Source of the DNA: RFSX01 sp964591455
GTDB taxonomy: Bacteria > Bacteroidota > Bacteroidia > Chitinophagales > Saprospiraceae
Direction: 5' to 3'
Length of the DNA: 64,000 nt
Assembly (NCBI GenBank): GCA_964591455.1
Contig: CAZQDZ010000003.1
Location: 1-64,000, forward strand
Shown: piece by piece, positions 56,290 to 64,000 of the stretch
Layout of the letters: the number at the start of each line of letters is the position of its first letter
Numbering within the stretch: the stretch's first letter is position 1
The notes under the pieces: generated by a model
The model's input: the letters and a program-made list of their open reading frames with translations, nothing else
The model's database searches: none
Told to the model about the DNA's origin: nothing
Made by a program: the position numbers and the translations under genes

Positions 56290-58866
56290 TTACCAAGTGT
56301 ACGAAATATTAAATTGCGGGAAAATAGGATAAAGGGATATTTCTACAGGCCCTCGTGCATCTTCTTGTATAAAACTGTAAAATGGGTTTTTGTTGTTATA
56401 TAAATTATAGATACCGAAACTGTACTCCAATAGATTACCATTTTCTTTCAATACCTTTTTTTGGTAAGAGACTCCGAGGCGATGATATGAAGAAAGTCTG
56501 TCATTATTTCGTTCTCTAACATCTGGGACTGGGCCTAAAGGTCCAGAAATTAGTACTGGACGTGTCCAAGTGTTGCCATTACCAAAAAGCCATGTCACGT
56601 TTACTTTGCCCTTATTTTTTAACTTGTAATTAAAATCAAATGATATGTTGTGTGGTCTGTCGTATTTAAATGGAAAAGTAGTGCCCTCTGAATTGGGTTG
56701 ATTTCTAAACTGAAATGTTCTTTCTGATCTGCTTAGAGTGTAGGCAAGATTAGCTGAGAATCTGGACCATTTGTGTGACCAACCTAGTTCTATTCCGTAT
56801 GCCCTCCCAGAGCCAATGTCGACTCTGTCTTCCCAGTTCACATCGCTCAAATCTGTATTGAATACAGGATGGTCTTGAACTATAACCTGGATTATCTCAA
56901 ATGGGTTTGTATACTCGATTACACCCTGATAAGTATTTAGGAAACCACCTAGACTGAACTGAGAACCAAACGAAGTCTTAACTCTATACTCAGCAGAAAG
57001 TAAATTAGATCGCTCTGGAGCTACCCTTCTAGTACTTGGCACCCATAAGTCACTTGGCAGACCTGAACTTGGATTGACTAAAAGATGAAGGAATTGACTC
57101 ATCCGAGAGTACCCTATTTTAAATTCACTTGATCTGACTTTTAGTTCAAGACTGACACGAGGCTCTACATATATATAGTTGGTGTCAAGTCCAGCAAATA
57201 GATTAGTTCTCAGGCCAGTTTGTAGTTTGATTCCTGGAGTAAAGTGTATAGTATGATCTGCGTACAAATAGGATTCATGGGAAATATAGACTGAATCTGA
57301 AGCGCTTCCTGCTGTCTCTACTAGCGTATTGGATTCAAGAATGGAAGGTGCGCTATCATGTATTGTCCAGCCCCCTCCTACCTTGATTTTTCCAACTCGG
57401 TCTGTGAAAATTTCCAAGTCCACTTTTCCTACAATATCAGTTTGCGTAGATTCTACATCTATTGCTAAACTGGATTCTTCGCTGACAGAAACCCTATTGG
57501 CAGATCTGGATTGGAATATAAATTCTGTGACACCTATCTGTGAGTGAAAATAAACTTTATCAGATAAGGCGGTTCTCCAATTAAGGGTGGCTAATCTATT
57601 ATTCCATCCTAAACCATTGGTATCTATAAAACTAAGTCCAGAATCGAGATTATTTCTCCTAAGGAATATATTATCCTCTCCCGAATAGAAGGAAAAGCTG
57701 AGCCTATTGGTAGGGGAAAACCAATGAGACAACTTAGCATAAAAGTCAAAATAACTTAAGTCACTATCTGTAAAGTCAAAAAATTCTCTAAGAATTGGAG
57801 ATGAATAAAGATTAATAATGCTAAATCTTCCATTAAAGATAAATGAGGTTTTATTCCCTATTGGTCCCTCTATGAAGCCTGAGATATTTTCAAAATTTAC
57901 AGAAGCTTTTCTTCTAGTGGTGTTTCTATTTCCGTCCTTTAACCTGATGTCTAGAACTGAGCTAAGTTTACTCCCATAATTTGCAGGAATGCCTGTCTTG
58001 TAGAGGTTGGCATTTTTAATCATATTTTCAGAAAATATGGAAGACAATCCACCTAGATGACTGGTTTCATATACTGGCAAGCCATCTATGAGAACGAGAT
58101 TTTGATCCGGTCCACCTCCTCTTACTGTAAAACCATTTTGAGCTTCTGATCCCACGGATATGCCAGGTATGGTTTTTATGGTTGAGATTAAATCAATTCT
58201 ACCCCCAATATTAGATACAGGCTGTTCCTCTATGATATTTACCTGTTCGGGGTTGGATGGTGTGAGTTCATTTTCTTCAGATGGCCGTATTATAATATCA
58301 GGCAATCTATTATCTGGAGCAATGCTTATAGTCACATACTTACGCTGGAAGTCATGGAGCGGTATAGCTACTGTTCTGTATCCTAGATATCTAACGTACA
58401 TACTATCAGTATCCAAATCTGTTTGGAAATGGAAGTATCCTTCCTCGTTACTGGCTGTGCCATTACCATCTGAGCCATACACGGCTACTCCAAACAGCGT
58501 TTCCATTGTAAGTGAATCCACGATGATTCCACTGATACTCCTTCTATCATATGGGAAGATGACAATTTTTTTGCTGTCTTGATTGATGGATATTTTGCGA
58601 TCAAGTTGCTTTTTGAGCATAGAGGTAATCTGCTCTATGGTTAGTTCCAGCTTGGATAAGTAGACAGATACTGTGACGTCTAAGTCTTCGGCATTATAGG
58701 AAACAAAATAATCGCTTTGTTTCTCTAGATCGGATATAAGAGAGGAAAGTGTGAGTTCTTGTTCTAAAAACTTAATCTTATTGGAAGTGATACTATTGCT
58801 TTGCGAAAAGATAGATAGATAGAACACAGAACTCAATAGGAGTAATCCAATAGTTCTGAATGTCAT
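56290..58866 (-). CDS. TonB-dependent receptor with STN and carboxypeptidase-regulatory domains
   Basis: The 858-residue outer-membrane transporter has a signal peptide (1-21), a secretin/TonB N-terminal (STN) domain (about 30-100), a carboxypeptidase-regulatory-like domain (about 112-195, SGIIVDSLTMETLFGVAVYG), a plug domain (about 215-330, GFTVRGGGPDQNLVLIDGLP) and a beta-barrel ending in FNISYTW with a terminal aromatic residue. The STN domain marks it as the FecA-like type that signals to an anti-sigma factor. Substrate is unknown. It is third in the operon behind the sigma and FecR genes. Confidence 0.94.
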   Translation of the reverse strand: MTFRTIGLLLLSSVFYLSIFSQSNSITSNKIKFLEQELTLSSLISDLEKQSDYFVSYNAEDLDVTVSVYLSKLELTIEQITSMLKKQLDRKISINQDSKKIVIFPYDRRSISGIIVDSLTMETLFGVAVYGSDGNGTASNEEGYFHFQTDLDTDSMYVRYLGYRTVAIPLHDFQRKYVTISIAPDNRLPDIIIRPSEENELTPSNPEQVNIIEEQPVSNIGGRIDLISTIKTIPGISVGSEAQNGFTVRGGGPDQNLVLIDGLPVYETSHLGGLSSIFSENMIKNANLYKTGIPANYGSKLSSVLDIRLKDGNRNTTRRKASVNFENISGFIEGPIGNKTSFIFNGRFSIINLYSSPILREFFDFTDSDLSYFDFYAKLSHWFSPTNRLSFSFYSGEDNIFLRRNNLDSGLSFIDTNGLGWNNRLATLNWRTALSDKVYFHSQIGVTEFIFQSRSANRVSVSEESSLAIDVESTQTDIVGKVDLEIFTDRVGKIKVGGGWTIHDSAPSILESNTLVETAGSASDSVYISHESYLYADHTIHFTPGIKLQTGLRTNLFAGLDTNYIYVEPRVSLELKVRSSEFKIGYSRMSQFLHLLVNPSSGLPSDLWVPSTRRVAPERSNLLSAEYRVKTSFGSQFSLGGFLNTYQGVIEYTNPFEIIQVIVQDHPVFNTDLSDVNWEDRVDIGSGRAYGIELGWSHKWSRFSANLAYTLSRSERTFQFRNQPNSEGTTFPFKYDRPHNISFDFNYKLKNKGKVNVTWLFGNGNTWTRPVLISGPLGPVPDVRERNNDRLSSYHRLGVSYQKKVLKENGNLLEYSFGIYNLYNNKNPFYSFIQEDARGPVEISLYPIFPQFNISYTW

Positions 58867-58875
58867 AGCTATATT

Positions 58876-59835
58876 TTATTTTTTGCAATTGATATCTGAA
58901 ACGTTTATTTGGTTATCACTGATTTCGTATTTGAAGCCTGATAATTCAGATAGCTCTTTAATTACAGCCTCTATTTTTTCACCAGAGAATTTAGTTCTAA
59001 CACGACACATAGGACTTCCCTTGTCCACATTTATAGTAACGCCATAATGGTTTTCTACGGCGTCAAAAACTTTATTCAAAGAAGTACCTTCAAACACTAG
59101 ATGATTTGTCTTCCAACTGATTTTATTATTGTCTTTATTCTTATTCAGCGTGATAGAGCCTTTTAATCTTGTGGCCATGTCGCCTTTTTGAAGTGTAAGT
59201 ACTCTATTAAGCGTATGAAGCTCTACGACACCTGAATAAACAACGAGGTCTAGTTTGTTGCCTTCATGAATGACGTTAAAACTTGTACCAAGAACTTTTA
59301 TGAAGTCATTATTAGAAAGCTCTACTATAAATGGTTTTTCTGCATCTTTTGAAATATCAAAGAAAGCCTCACCCTCTAGTTTGACTCTTCTTTCTTGTGT
59401 AAAGTCAGATTCTATGCTAAGAACACAGCCTCCTTCCCTAAGCCAAACTTGTGAATCATCCTTAAGTGCAAATGCCATATTCTCTGCTTGGCTTTTGTAC
59501 ATTTTTACGTCTTCGACTTCATTTACTTTCGCTTTGTACATAAATACAGATAGAGCAATCAGGAATAGAGCGGCGACACCAACCCAGGTCCACCTGTTAT
59601 TACTTGGCTTTTGAGGTGTGGGTGTATCTGATGAATTTTCTAACTGGTTTGAAACTTTACTCCATGCTGCTTGCTTATCATAAGACTTGTAACTATTTGC
59701 AGATGCTTTCTCCTCCATGTTGTTTAGGGCTGCTAGCGCTTCTGCTGCTTCTTGCTTCCACTCTTCCAGCGTCTCATATTCCTTGGAAGCATCTTCATTC
59801 TTAAGTAGTTGTAGTAATAATTTATCTATGTCCAT
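58876..59835 (-). CDS. FecR-like anti-sigma factor
   Basis: The 319-residue protein has a cytoplasmic N-terminus (sigma-binding), one membrane helix at about 82-100 (WTWVGVAALFLIALSVFMY) and a periplasmic FecR domain (about 112-205, ALKDDSQVWLREGG, GEAFFDISKDAEKPFIVE, VLGTSFNV) followed by a DUF4974-type C-terminal domain (LNKVFDAVENHYGVTINV). It should transmit the state of the TonB receptor to the sigma factor. It sits 18 bases after the sigma gene and 9 before the receptor gene. Confidence 0.95.
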   Translation of the reverse strand: MDIDKLLLQLLKNEDASKEYETLEEWKQEAAEALAALNNMEEKASANSYKSYDKQAAWSKVSNQLENSSDTPTPQKPSNNRWTWVGVAALFLIALSVFMYKAKVNEVEDVKMYKSQAENMAFALKDDSQVWLREGGCVLSIESDFTQERRVKLEGEAFFDISKDAEKPFIVELSNNDFIKVLGTSFNVIHEGNKLDLVVYSGVVELHTLNRVLTLQKGDMATRLKGSITLNKNKDNNKISWKTNHLVFEGTSLNKVFDAVENHYGVTINVDKGSPMCRVRTKFSGEKIEAVIKELSELSGFKYEISDNQINVSDINCKK

Positions 59836-59853
59836 CAGTCGCTTTTCCTGGAT

Positions 59854-60345
59854 TTATTGTTCCGAATATTTTGTTCTTAAAATTTTCACTGCTTTCGAAA
59901 GGTGATTTTCTACAGTTTTGATAGAAATTCCCTCCTTTTCTGCAATTTCAGCGTAAGTTAGGCCATTAAACTTGTGTAGTGCAAAGACATTGCGACATTT
60001 GGGCGGCAAATGTCGCAGCAGACTACTAAGTCGCTCCATATTCATATAATAGGCTTCATCATTTTCAGATTTTACACTCAGATAATCCTTCTTTTGGTTG
60101 TGATACCTATCTATAGCTTGTTGGTATGCCTTTCTAGTTCTACCATTTTCATATACCTTATTCTTAACAGAACTAAACAGAAAGGCTTGCATTGTTGTGT
60201 TTAAAGCAAGTTGTTTATTATTCTTCCATAAATGCATAAAAACATCTTGTACTACGTCCTCAGCCAAACTATCATTATTGAGCAATGAGTTGGCATAATT
60301 GCACAGCGGGACATAATATGTCATAAATACATCTTTGAAATCCAT
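59854..60345 (-). CDS. ECF sigma factor, FecI-like
   Basis: The 163-residue protein from MDFKDVF has sigma region 2 (about 8-75, SLAEDVVQDVFMHLWKN) and region 4 (about 100-155, LPPKCRNVFALHKFNGLTYAEI and SIKTVENHLSKAVKILR). A longer frame reaches a TTG at 60363, but the ATG gives the standard N-terminus. This is the first gene of the sigma / FecR / TonB receptor / DUF4249 operon. Confidence 0.94.
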   Translation of the reverse strand: MDFKDVFMTYYVPLCNYANSLLNNDSLAEDVVQDVFMHLWKNNKQLALNTTMQAFLFSSVKNKVYENGRTRKAYQQAIDRYHNQKKDYLSVKSENDEAYYMNMERLSSLLRHLPPKCRNVFALHKFNGLTYAEIAEKEGISIKTVENHLSKAVKILRTKYSEQ

Positions 60346-60493
60346 CTTATTCTTAAACAGCAAAATCCTTGGCGGTTGGTCTTTCTTTGCTGTGAAAATA
60401 CTCTATTGTTTGATTACCTACATTAGATTGAATAGAATATGTCTCAACTATCATCTAATTTTACCAATCTATACGTATCTATACTATATTCAG

Positions 60494-60703
60494 ATGACAC
60501 GAAACCACATAACTCTCATTGGCTTTTTGATATTTTTCTTTGGTGTGATCTCCCTCATCCTCAATATAGTCAATCTTCAATTGAGTTTCCTAACATTTAT
60601 AGACAAGCCAGGTAGGACTTTTGGTTTGATTATCAGATTACTCATGGTTTTTGGAGGGATAATAATAATGTATGTCAGCAAGGTTGGAAATGAAGTAGAT
60701 TAG
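60494..60703 (+). CDS. Small membrane protein of unknown function
   Basis: This 69-residue protein from the ATG at 60494 has two hydrophobic segments (about 6-27 and 42-60) and a short charged tail. It lies between the divergent sigma operon and the end of glnII. No family is recognised. Two-helix proteins of this size are common in Bacteroidota and often Sec-inserted. Upstream codons in the same frame look non-coding, so the internal ATG is chosen. Confidence 0.55.
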   Translation: MTRNHITLIGFLIFFFGVISLILNIVNLQLSFLTFIDKPGRTFGLIIRLLMVFGGIIIMYVSKVGNEVD

Positions 60704-60726
60704 ATGATGTTATTGTCTGAGTAAAA

Positions 60727-60762
60727 CAAAAAAAAGAGCCTCATGGTGAATGAAACCCTTTT
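60727..60762 (-). terminator. weak terminator-like hairpin after the glutamine synthetase gene
   Basis: AAAAAGAGCCTCAT and ATGAAACCCTTTTT pair at 11 of 14 positions around GGTGA. On the minus strand a T-run follows. The interior mismatches make it weaker than the others in this window. Confidence 0.35.
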
Positions 60763-60791
60763 TGAGATTATGCGCCAGAGAAAATATAGTA

Positions 60792-61853
60792 CTATCTGTA
60801 ATTATACTCTTTGCCTTTTACGGTGGCTATGATAGACCCAGCAACTTTATAAGGATCAGCATTAGAGGCAGGTCTTCTATCTTCTAACCATCCCTTCCAC
60901 TTATTCTCTACAGCCGCAATTGGGATTCTTATGGATGCGCCTCTGTCAGAAACGCCGTAAGAGAACTTATTGATAGATTGAGTTTCATGTTTACCAGTCA
61001 ATCTTAATTCATTATGTGCACCGTAAACAGCTATTGCTTGTTTGATTCTATTCTTAGGTGCAAACTTTTCGCAAATATCTTCAAAGTCTTTTTTCTTCCC
61101 TGATGTACGAAGTTTCTTATTAGAGAAGTTTGCGTGCATACCTGATCCATTCCAATCTCCTTTTATCGGCTTAGGGTGATATTCTATGTAATATCCATAA
61201 GCTTCAGTTAATCTGTCTAGTAGGTATCTTGCTATCCAAATCTCATCTCCGGCTTTTTTTGCTCCTTTGGCAAATAGTTGGAATTCCCATTGCCCACAAG
61301 CGACTTCTTGATTGATGCCTTCAAATGTGAGACCAGCATCTATGCATAAGTTGGCATGTTTTTCTATCAAATCTCTCCCGTGTGTATTTTTGCCTCCAAC
61401 TGAACAATAATAAAGGCCTTGAGGTCCTGGGTATCCACCTACTGGAAATCCCAGTGGCAGCTGCGTAGACGAATCCATAATAAAGTATTCTTGCTCAAAA
61501 CCAAACCAATAGTCATTGTCATCGTCATCTATAGAAGCACGTCCATTAGACTCATGAGGTGTGCCATCTGCATTAAGCACTTCGGTCATTACAAGAAATC
61601 CATTAATTCTCTCTGGGTCAGGATAAATTGCCACAGGCTTAAGTAAGCAATCTGAAGCACCGCCTTCCGCTTGTCTTGTAGAAGATCCATCAAAAGACCA
61701 TACCGGACAATCTTTCAATTTGCCGCTAAAATTTGCTAGGACTTTGGTCTTACTTCTCATATTCTGAGTTGGTTTATAACCATCGAGCCATATATACTCT
61801 AACTTACTTCTTACCACTGTTTTTTTTGCTCTTGTTGTTTTTCTAGTTGCCAT
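60792..61853 (-). CDS. glnII: Glutamine synthetase, type II (eukaryotic-like)
   Basis: Glutamine synthetase joins ammonia to glutamate with ATP. The 353-residue protein is of the short GSII type, not the 470-residue GSI: WSFDGSSTRQAEGGASDCLLKP near 50, WFGFEQEYFIMD (catalytic Glu residues), GPQGLYYCSVGG, and GSGMHANFS and RGASIRIPIA motifs. A Lys/Arg-rich N-terminal extension (MATRKTTRAKKTVVRSK) precedes the beta-grasp domain. GSII is found in several Bacteroidota as well as eukaryotes. It is a single gene. Confidence 0.93.
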   Translation of the reverse strand: MATRKTTRAKKTVVRSKLEYIWLDGYKPTQNMRSKTKVLANFSGKLKDCPVWSFDGSSTRQAEGGASDCLLKPVAIYPDPERINGFLVMTEVLNADGTPHESNGRASIDDDDNDYWFGFEQEYFIMDSSTQLPLGFPVGGYPGPQGLYYCSVGGKNTHGRDLIEKHANLCIDAGLTFEGINQEVACGQWEFQLFAKGAKKAGDEIWIARYLLDRLTEAYGYYIEYHPKPIKGDWNGSGMHANFSNKKLRTSGKKKDFEDICEKFAPKNRIKQAIAVYGAHNELRLTGKHETQSINKFSYGVSDRGASIRIPIAAVENKWKGWLEDRRPASNADPYKVAGSIIATVKGKEYNYR

Positions 61854-62001
61854 TTAGTTTATGTTTAATATTTTGATGGTGTGAAAATAGTTGACCATTC
61901 TTGATATATTTCTTTTTTATAATTAGTGGATGTGATGTCAAAGTAAAAAATTTGCATTTTAAAGGTCTAATAATCAATTAGATATATAATTTTGTTACGT
62001 T

Positions 62002-63537
62002 ATGCCTATTGCGAAATTTTTATCATTACAAAGCTTGGTTGCCAGTCTCTCTAAGTCTGAGAAACGTCACTTTGCCCTGTTCACAAATCGCCTGAATAGT
62101 AATGACAGTGCCATATATCTGAAGCTGTTTCATTTAATGAATAAGTATCCAGAAAAGGATGAGACATATTTTTCAAGTCAATGTTATACAGCATCCAAAT
62201 CTAATTTTACTAATGCAAAGCGCCATCTTTTTAGCCAGATACTAAGAAGCCTAAGAATCCAGTATGGTGAGAGTGATAATGTGTTCAAAGCCAGACAAAG
62301 AATAGATCATGCTATGATTTTATATAAGAGGGGTTTTTATCATGAAAGTCTTTCCCTCCTTAAATCTATTACTCTGGTAGACTCCCCCATAGATGATATT
62401 ATAGCATTAGAGGGCGCGGAGTTACAAAAGCGAATAGAGTCTAGGCACATCACAAGAAGCAGAGGAACAAGGAATAGAGTAGAAAAATTAATTGCAGAAT
62501 CAAAGCGCTACTTAGCAACAGTTCATATAGAATCTGAGATGCTCAATGTCTGCCTTGAAGTTCAAGGTTTATACATTAAATGGGGGTTTGCTAGTGAATC
62601 GAGAGACTTATTGATGTATGAAATTTTCTTTAAAAACCAATTGCCGGAATTGAGGCAAATAGAATCCTCCGATGCTGCTATGGTATTGTGGCATCAAGCA
62701 CATGTATGGTATTACTATATGCGGTTAGAATTTCACCTTAGTTATAAGCATGCAGTGAAGTGGGTAGAAAAATGCACTAATCAAAGGGCCAGACTTATCT
62801 GGGATGCTGCACTTTATATGAGAGGCATGCACTACATTCTAACCAGTTGTTTTTATCTCAGACGTCGTGATAAATTTGAATATTGGTTTAAAGTCTACAG
62901 TGATTGGAGAAACCAACATTGTGCTCAATTTGACAAGGCATCAAAGCTGTTAGATTTGTCATACTTCTCTAATGCTGAACTTAATTATCGGATTATATGT
63001 AACAAATTCCATAAGCTAGACCATTACGTTCATCAATGGAAGGCCAAAATAGAGGATTATGGAATTACGCTTGATAAGCACAGAGTCAGAATATTTTACT
63101 ACAAGTATGCCATGCTATACAGTTACAAAGGAGATCACGAAAAAGCGTTAGATTTTATAAATTATGTCCTGGATGATACTGATCAGCAGATAAGGCCAGA
63201 TATATTCTGTTATGCACGTTTATTACATCTTTTATGTCATTATAAGCTCAATAATTTCCACTTGATACTTAACTTACTCCCTAATGTGAAACTGTCGTTT
63301 GAATCAGCAAGAATGGTCAATCCAGTCGTAGAACTTATGTTTAGTTTTTTAAGAAGAGGAAGTCGGGCTATGAATTTTGGAATTACTCCTTATATAGAGG
63401 ATACTCTACAAAAACTAAAAAGTAATGAAAGAGGTGGCTTGGAAAGAATTGCATTTTTGTACTATGACTTTACTAGCTGGGTGGAAAGTACATTACATGG
63501 AACTACTATGGAGAAAATAAGAGTTCGAGAAGAATGA
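62002..63537 (+). CDS. Hypothetical TPR-like helical repeat protein
   Basis: This 511-residue protein has no signal peptide or membrane helix and is strongly helical. Its N-terminus (SLSKSEKRHFALFTN) and several A/L-Y patterned helix pairs (MILYKRGFYHESLSLLKSI, YSYKGDHEKALDFINYVL) resemble TPR units, without a clear motif count. Its function is unknown. The stop codon overlaps the ATG of the next gene (ATGA), so the two are translationally linked. Confidence 0.75.
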   Translation: MPIAKFLSLQSLVASLSKSEKRHFALFTNRLNSNDSAIYLKLFHLMNKYPEKDETYFSSQCYTASKSNFTNAKRHLFSQILRSLRIQYGESDNVFKARQRIDHAMILYKRGFYHESLSLLKSITLVDSPIDDIIALEGAELQKRIESRHITRSRGTRNRVEKLIAESKRYLATVHIESEMLNVCLEVQGLYIKWGFASESRDLLMYEIFFKNQLPELRQIESSDAAMVLWHQAHVWYYYMRLEFHLSYKHAVKWVEKCTNQRARLIWDAALYMRGMHYILTSCFYLRRRDKFEYWFKVYSDWRNQHCAQFDKASKLLDLSYFSNAELNYRIICNKFHKLDHYVHQWKAKIEDYGITLDKHRVRIFYYKYAMLYSYKGDHEKALDFINYVLDDTDQQIRPDIFCYARLLHLLCHYKLNNFHLILNLLPNVKLSFESARMVNPVVELMFSFLRRGSRAMNFGITPYIEDTLQKLKSNERGGLERIAFLYYDFTSWVESTLHGTTMEKIRVREE

Positions 63538-64000
63538 GATTATGCCTCATTATCATATCAATGCTAATCTCCAATCTTGTGTCATCACAAGAATTGCCTC
63601 AGGAGATATGGGATCAGGTAGAATTATTTTTGGAAGATAGGGAAGATGGCGTTGACTTAAGTGTGCTTTTCGATAGGTACAAGATCTACTATGAAAATCC
63701 TCAGGATATAAATCACTTATCCTATGACGATTTACAAGACTTAGGTTTACTCTCAGATATCCAGATTATCGATTTACTTGCACATAAGCAGAAGTATGGT
63801 AATCTAATTATGATAGAAGAACTACAATCCATCCCTTCTTTCCAAACTACTGATATTCAACGATTACGGCCTTTTCTACAAGTATCTGATCCTAATAAGT
63901 TACCGGTATCACTAAAAAGTATGCTGAAAGAGAGCCGCCATGAAGTTTTTCTGAAATGGGGTCGAGTAATAGAACAGCGTGCCGGATTTGAAGGTGATGA
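63534..64000 (+). CDS. Secreted helix-hairpin-helix protein (partial, cut by window end)
   Basis: The first 155 residues are visible. A signal peptide (MRLCLIIISMLISNLVSSQ) is followed by two helix-hairpin-helix-like units (LSYDDLQDLGLLSDIQIIDLL and MIEELQSIPSFQTTDIQRL), the pattern of a Bacteroidota family of secreted HhH proteins with a long C-terminal region. The role is unknown; similarity to ComEA-type HhH motifs suggests DNA contact, but this is not certain. It overlaps the previous gene by four bases. Confidence 0.8.
   Translation, partial: MRLCLIIISMLISNLVSSQELPQEIWDQVELFLEDREDGVDLSVLFDRYKIYYENPQDINHLSYDDLQDLGLLSDIQIIDLLAHKQKYGNLIMIEELQSIPSFQTTDIQRLRPFLQVSDPNKLPVSLKSMLKESRHEVFLKWGRVIEQRAGFEGD

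Noticed and set aside
61987..61994. TAATTTTG as a promoter element for the gene at 62002
   Set aside because: It matches TAnnTTTG but lies only 7 bases before the ATG and lacks the -33 element; a leaderless transcript would be needed.

Overview
The window is a chromosomal segment of a low-GC member of the phylum Bacteroidota, probably from the Saprospiria/Chitinophagia side; the exact lineage is an inference. Three kinds of evidence point there: type IX secretion (T9SS) proteins with both type A and type B C-terminal sorting domains, Bacteroidota-only families (DUF1599, DUF4249, DUF4252, PorP/SprF, SprB repeats), and promoters of the TTTG-N19-TAnnTTTG type instead of the E. coli -35/-10 type. 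I see no phage, insertion sequence, CRISPR array or rRNA operon. The segment is mostly core chromosome with several large secreted surface proteins between housekeeping genes.

Layout. 1-5.3 kb: a tRNA-Gly/tRNA-Leu pair read leftward, an AlkD-like DNA repair protein, rarA, a small secreted protein, and a DoxX-type membrane protein with a DUF1599 protein. 5.4-10.4 kb: an EamA-type transporter, a YigZ/IMPACT protein, an LptF/LptG permease, then an ECF sigma factor with a membrane anti-sigma-like protein and a DUF4252 protein. 10.4-18.5 kb: lysA, dnaG, trxB-fbaA, a membrane-anchored subtilisin, aroK and yajC. 18.5-29.0 kb: a leftward T9SS surface operon, made of a PorP/SprF-type outer-membrane protein, a TPR/beta-propeller/OmpA protein resembling PorE, and a 2317-residue repetitive adhesin with a type B sorting domain. 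29.3-37.8 kb: a glycerophosphodiester phosphodiesterase, a lipoprotein, leuS and a 1338-residue multidomain type A cargo. 37.8-48.0 kb: an unrecognised helical protein, rpsP with a long fused tail, mutS, a thioredoxin-fold/SprB/PKD type A cargo, and ffh. 48.2-54.9 kb: a CHAP hydrolase, rlmH and a rhomboid protease; coaD-pruA; a WG-repeat lipoprotein; lpdA. 55.2-60.4 kb: a FecI/FecR/FecA-like signalling and uptake operon ending in a DUF4249 lipoprotein. 60.5-64.0 kb: a small membrane protein, a type II glutamine synthetase, a helical-repeat protein and the start of a helix-hairpin-helix protein cut by the window end.

How the parts relate. The three large secreted proteins would leave the cell through the T9SS, whose core genes are not in this window. 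The PorP/SprF homologue next to the type B adhesin fits the known pairing of type B cargo with a dedicated SprF-like partner. YajC serves the Sec step that precedes it and Ffh serves SRP membrane targeting. The two ECF modules are separate: one has a FecR/TonB receptor pair and so probably senses a transported substrate, the other is of unknown input. Terminator hairpins sit between several convergent gene pairs.

The points most worth a second look are the apparent non-canonical start codons of mutS (ATC) and of the EamA transporter, the S16-linker-HhH fusion, the two-level 3 x 4 repeat of the giant adhesin, the thioredoxin fold on a SprB-type surface protein, and a set of helically spaced TGTAG repeats upstream of a small secreted protein. 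None of these is proof of a new system.
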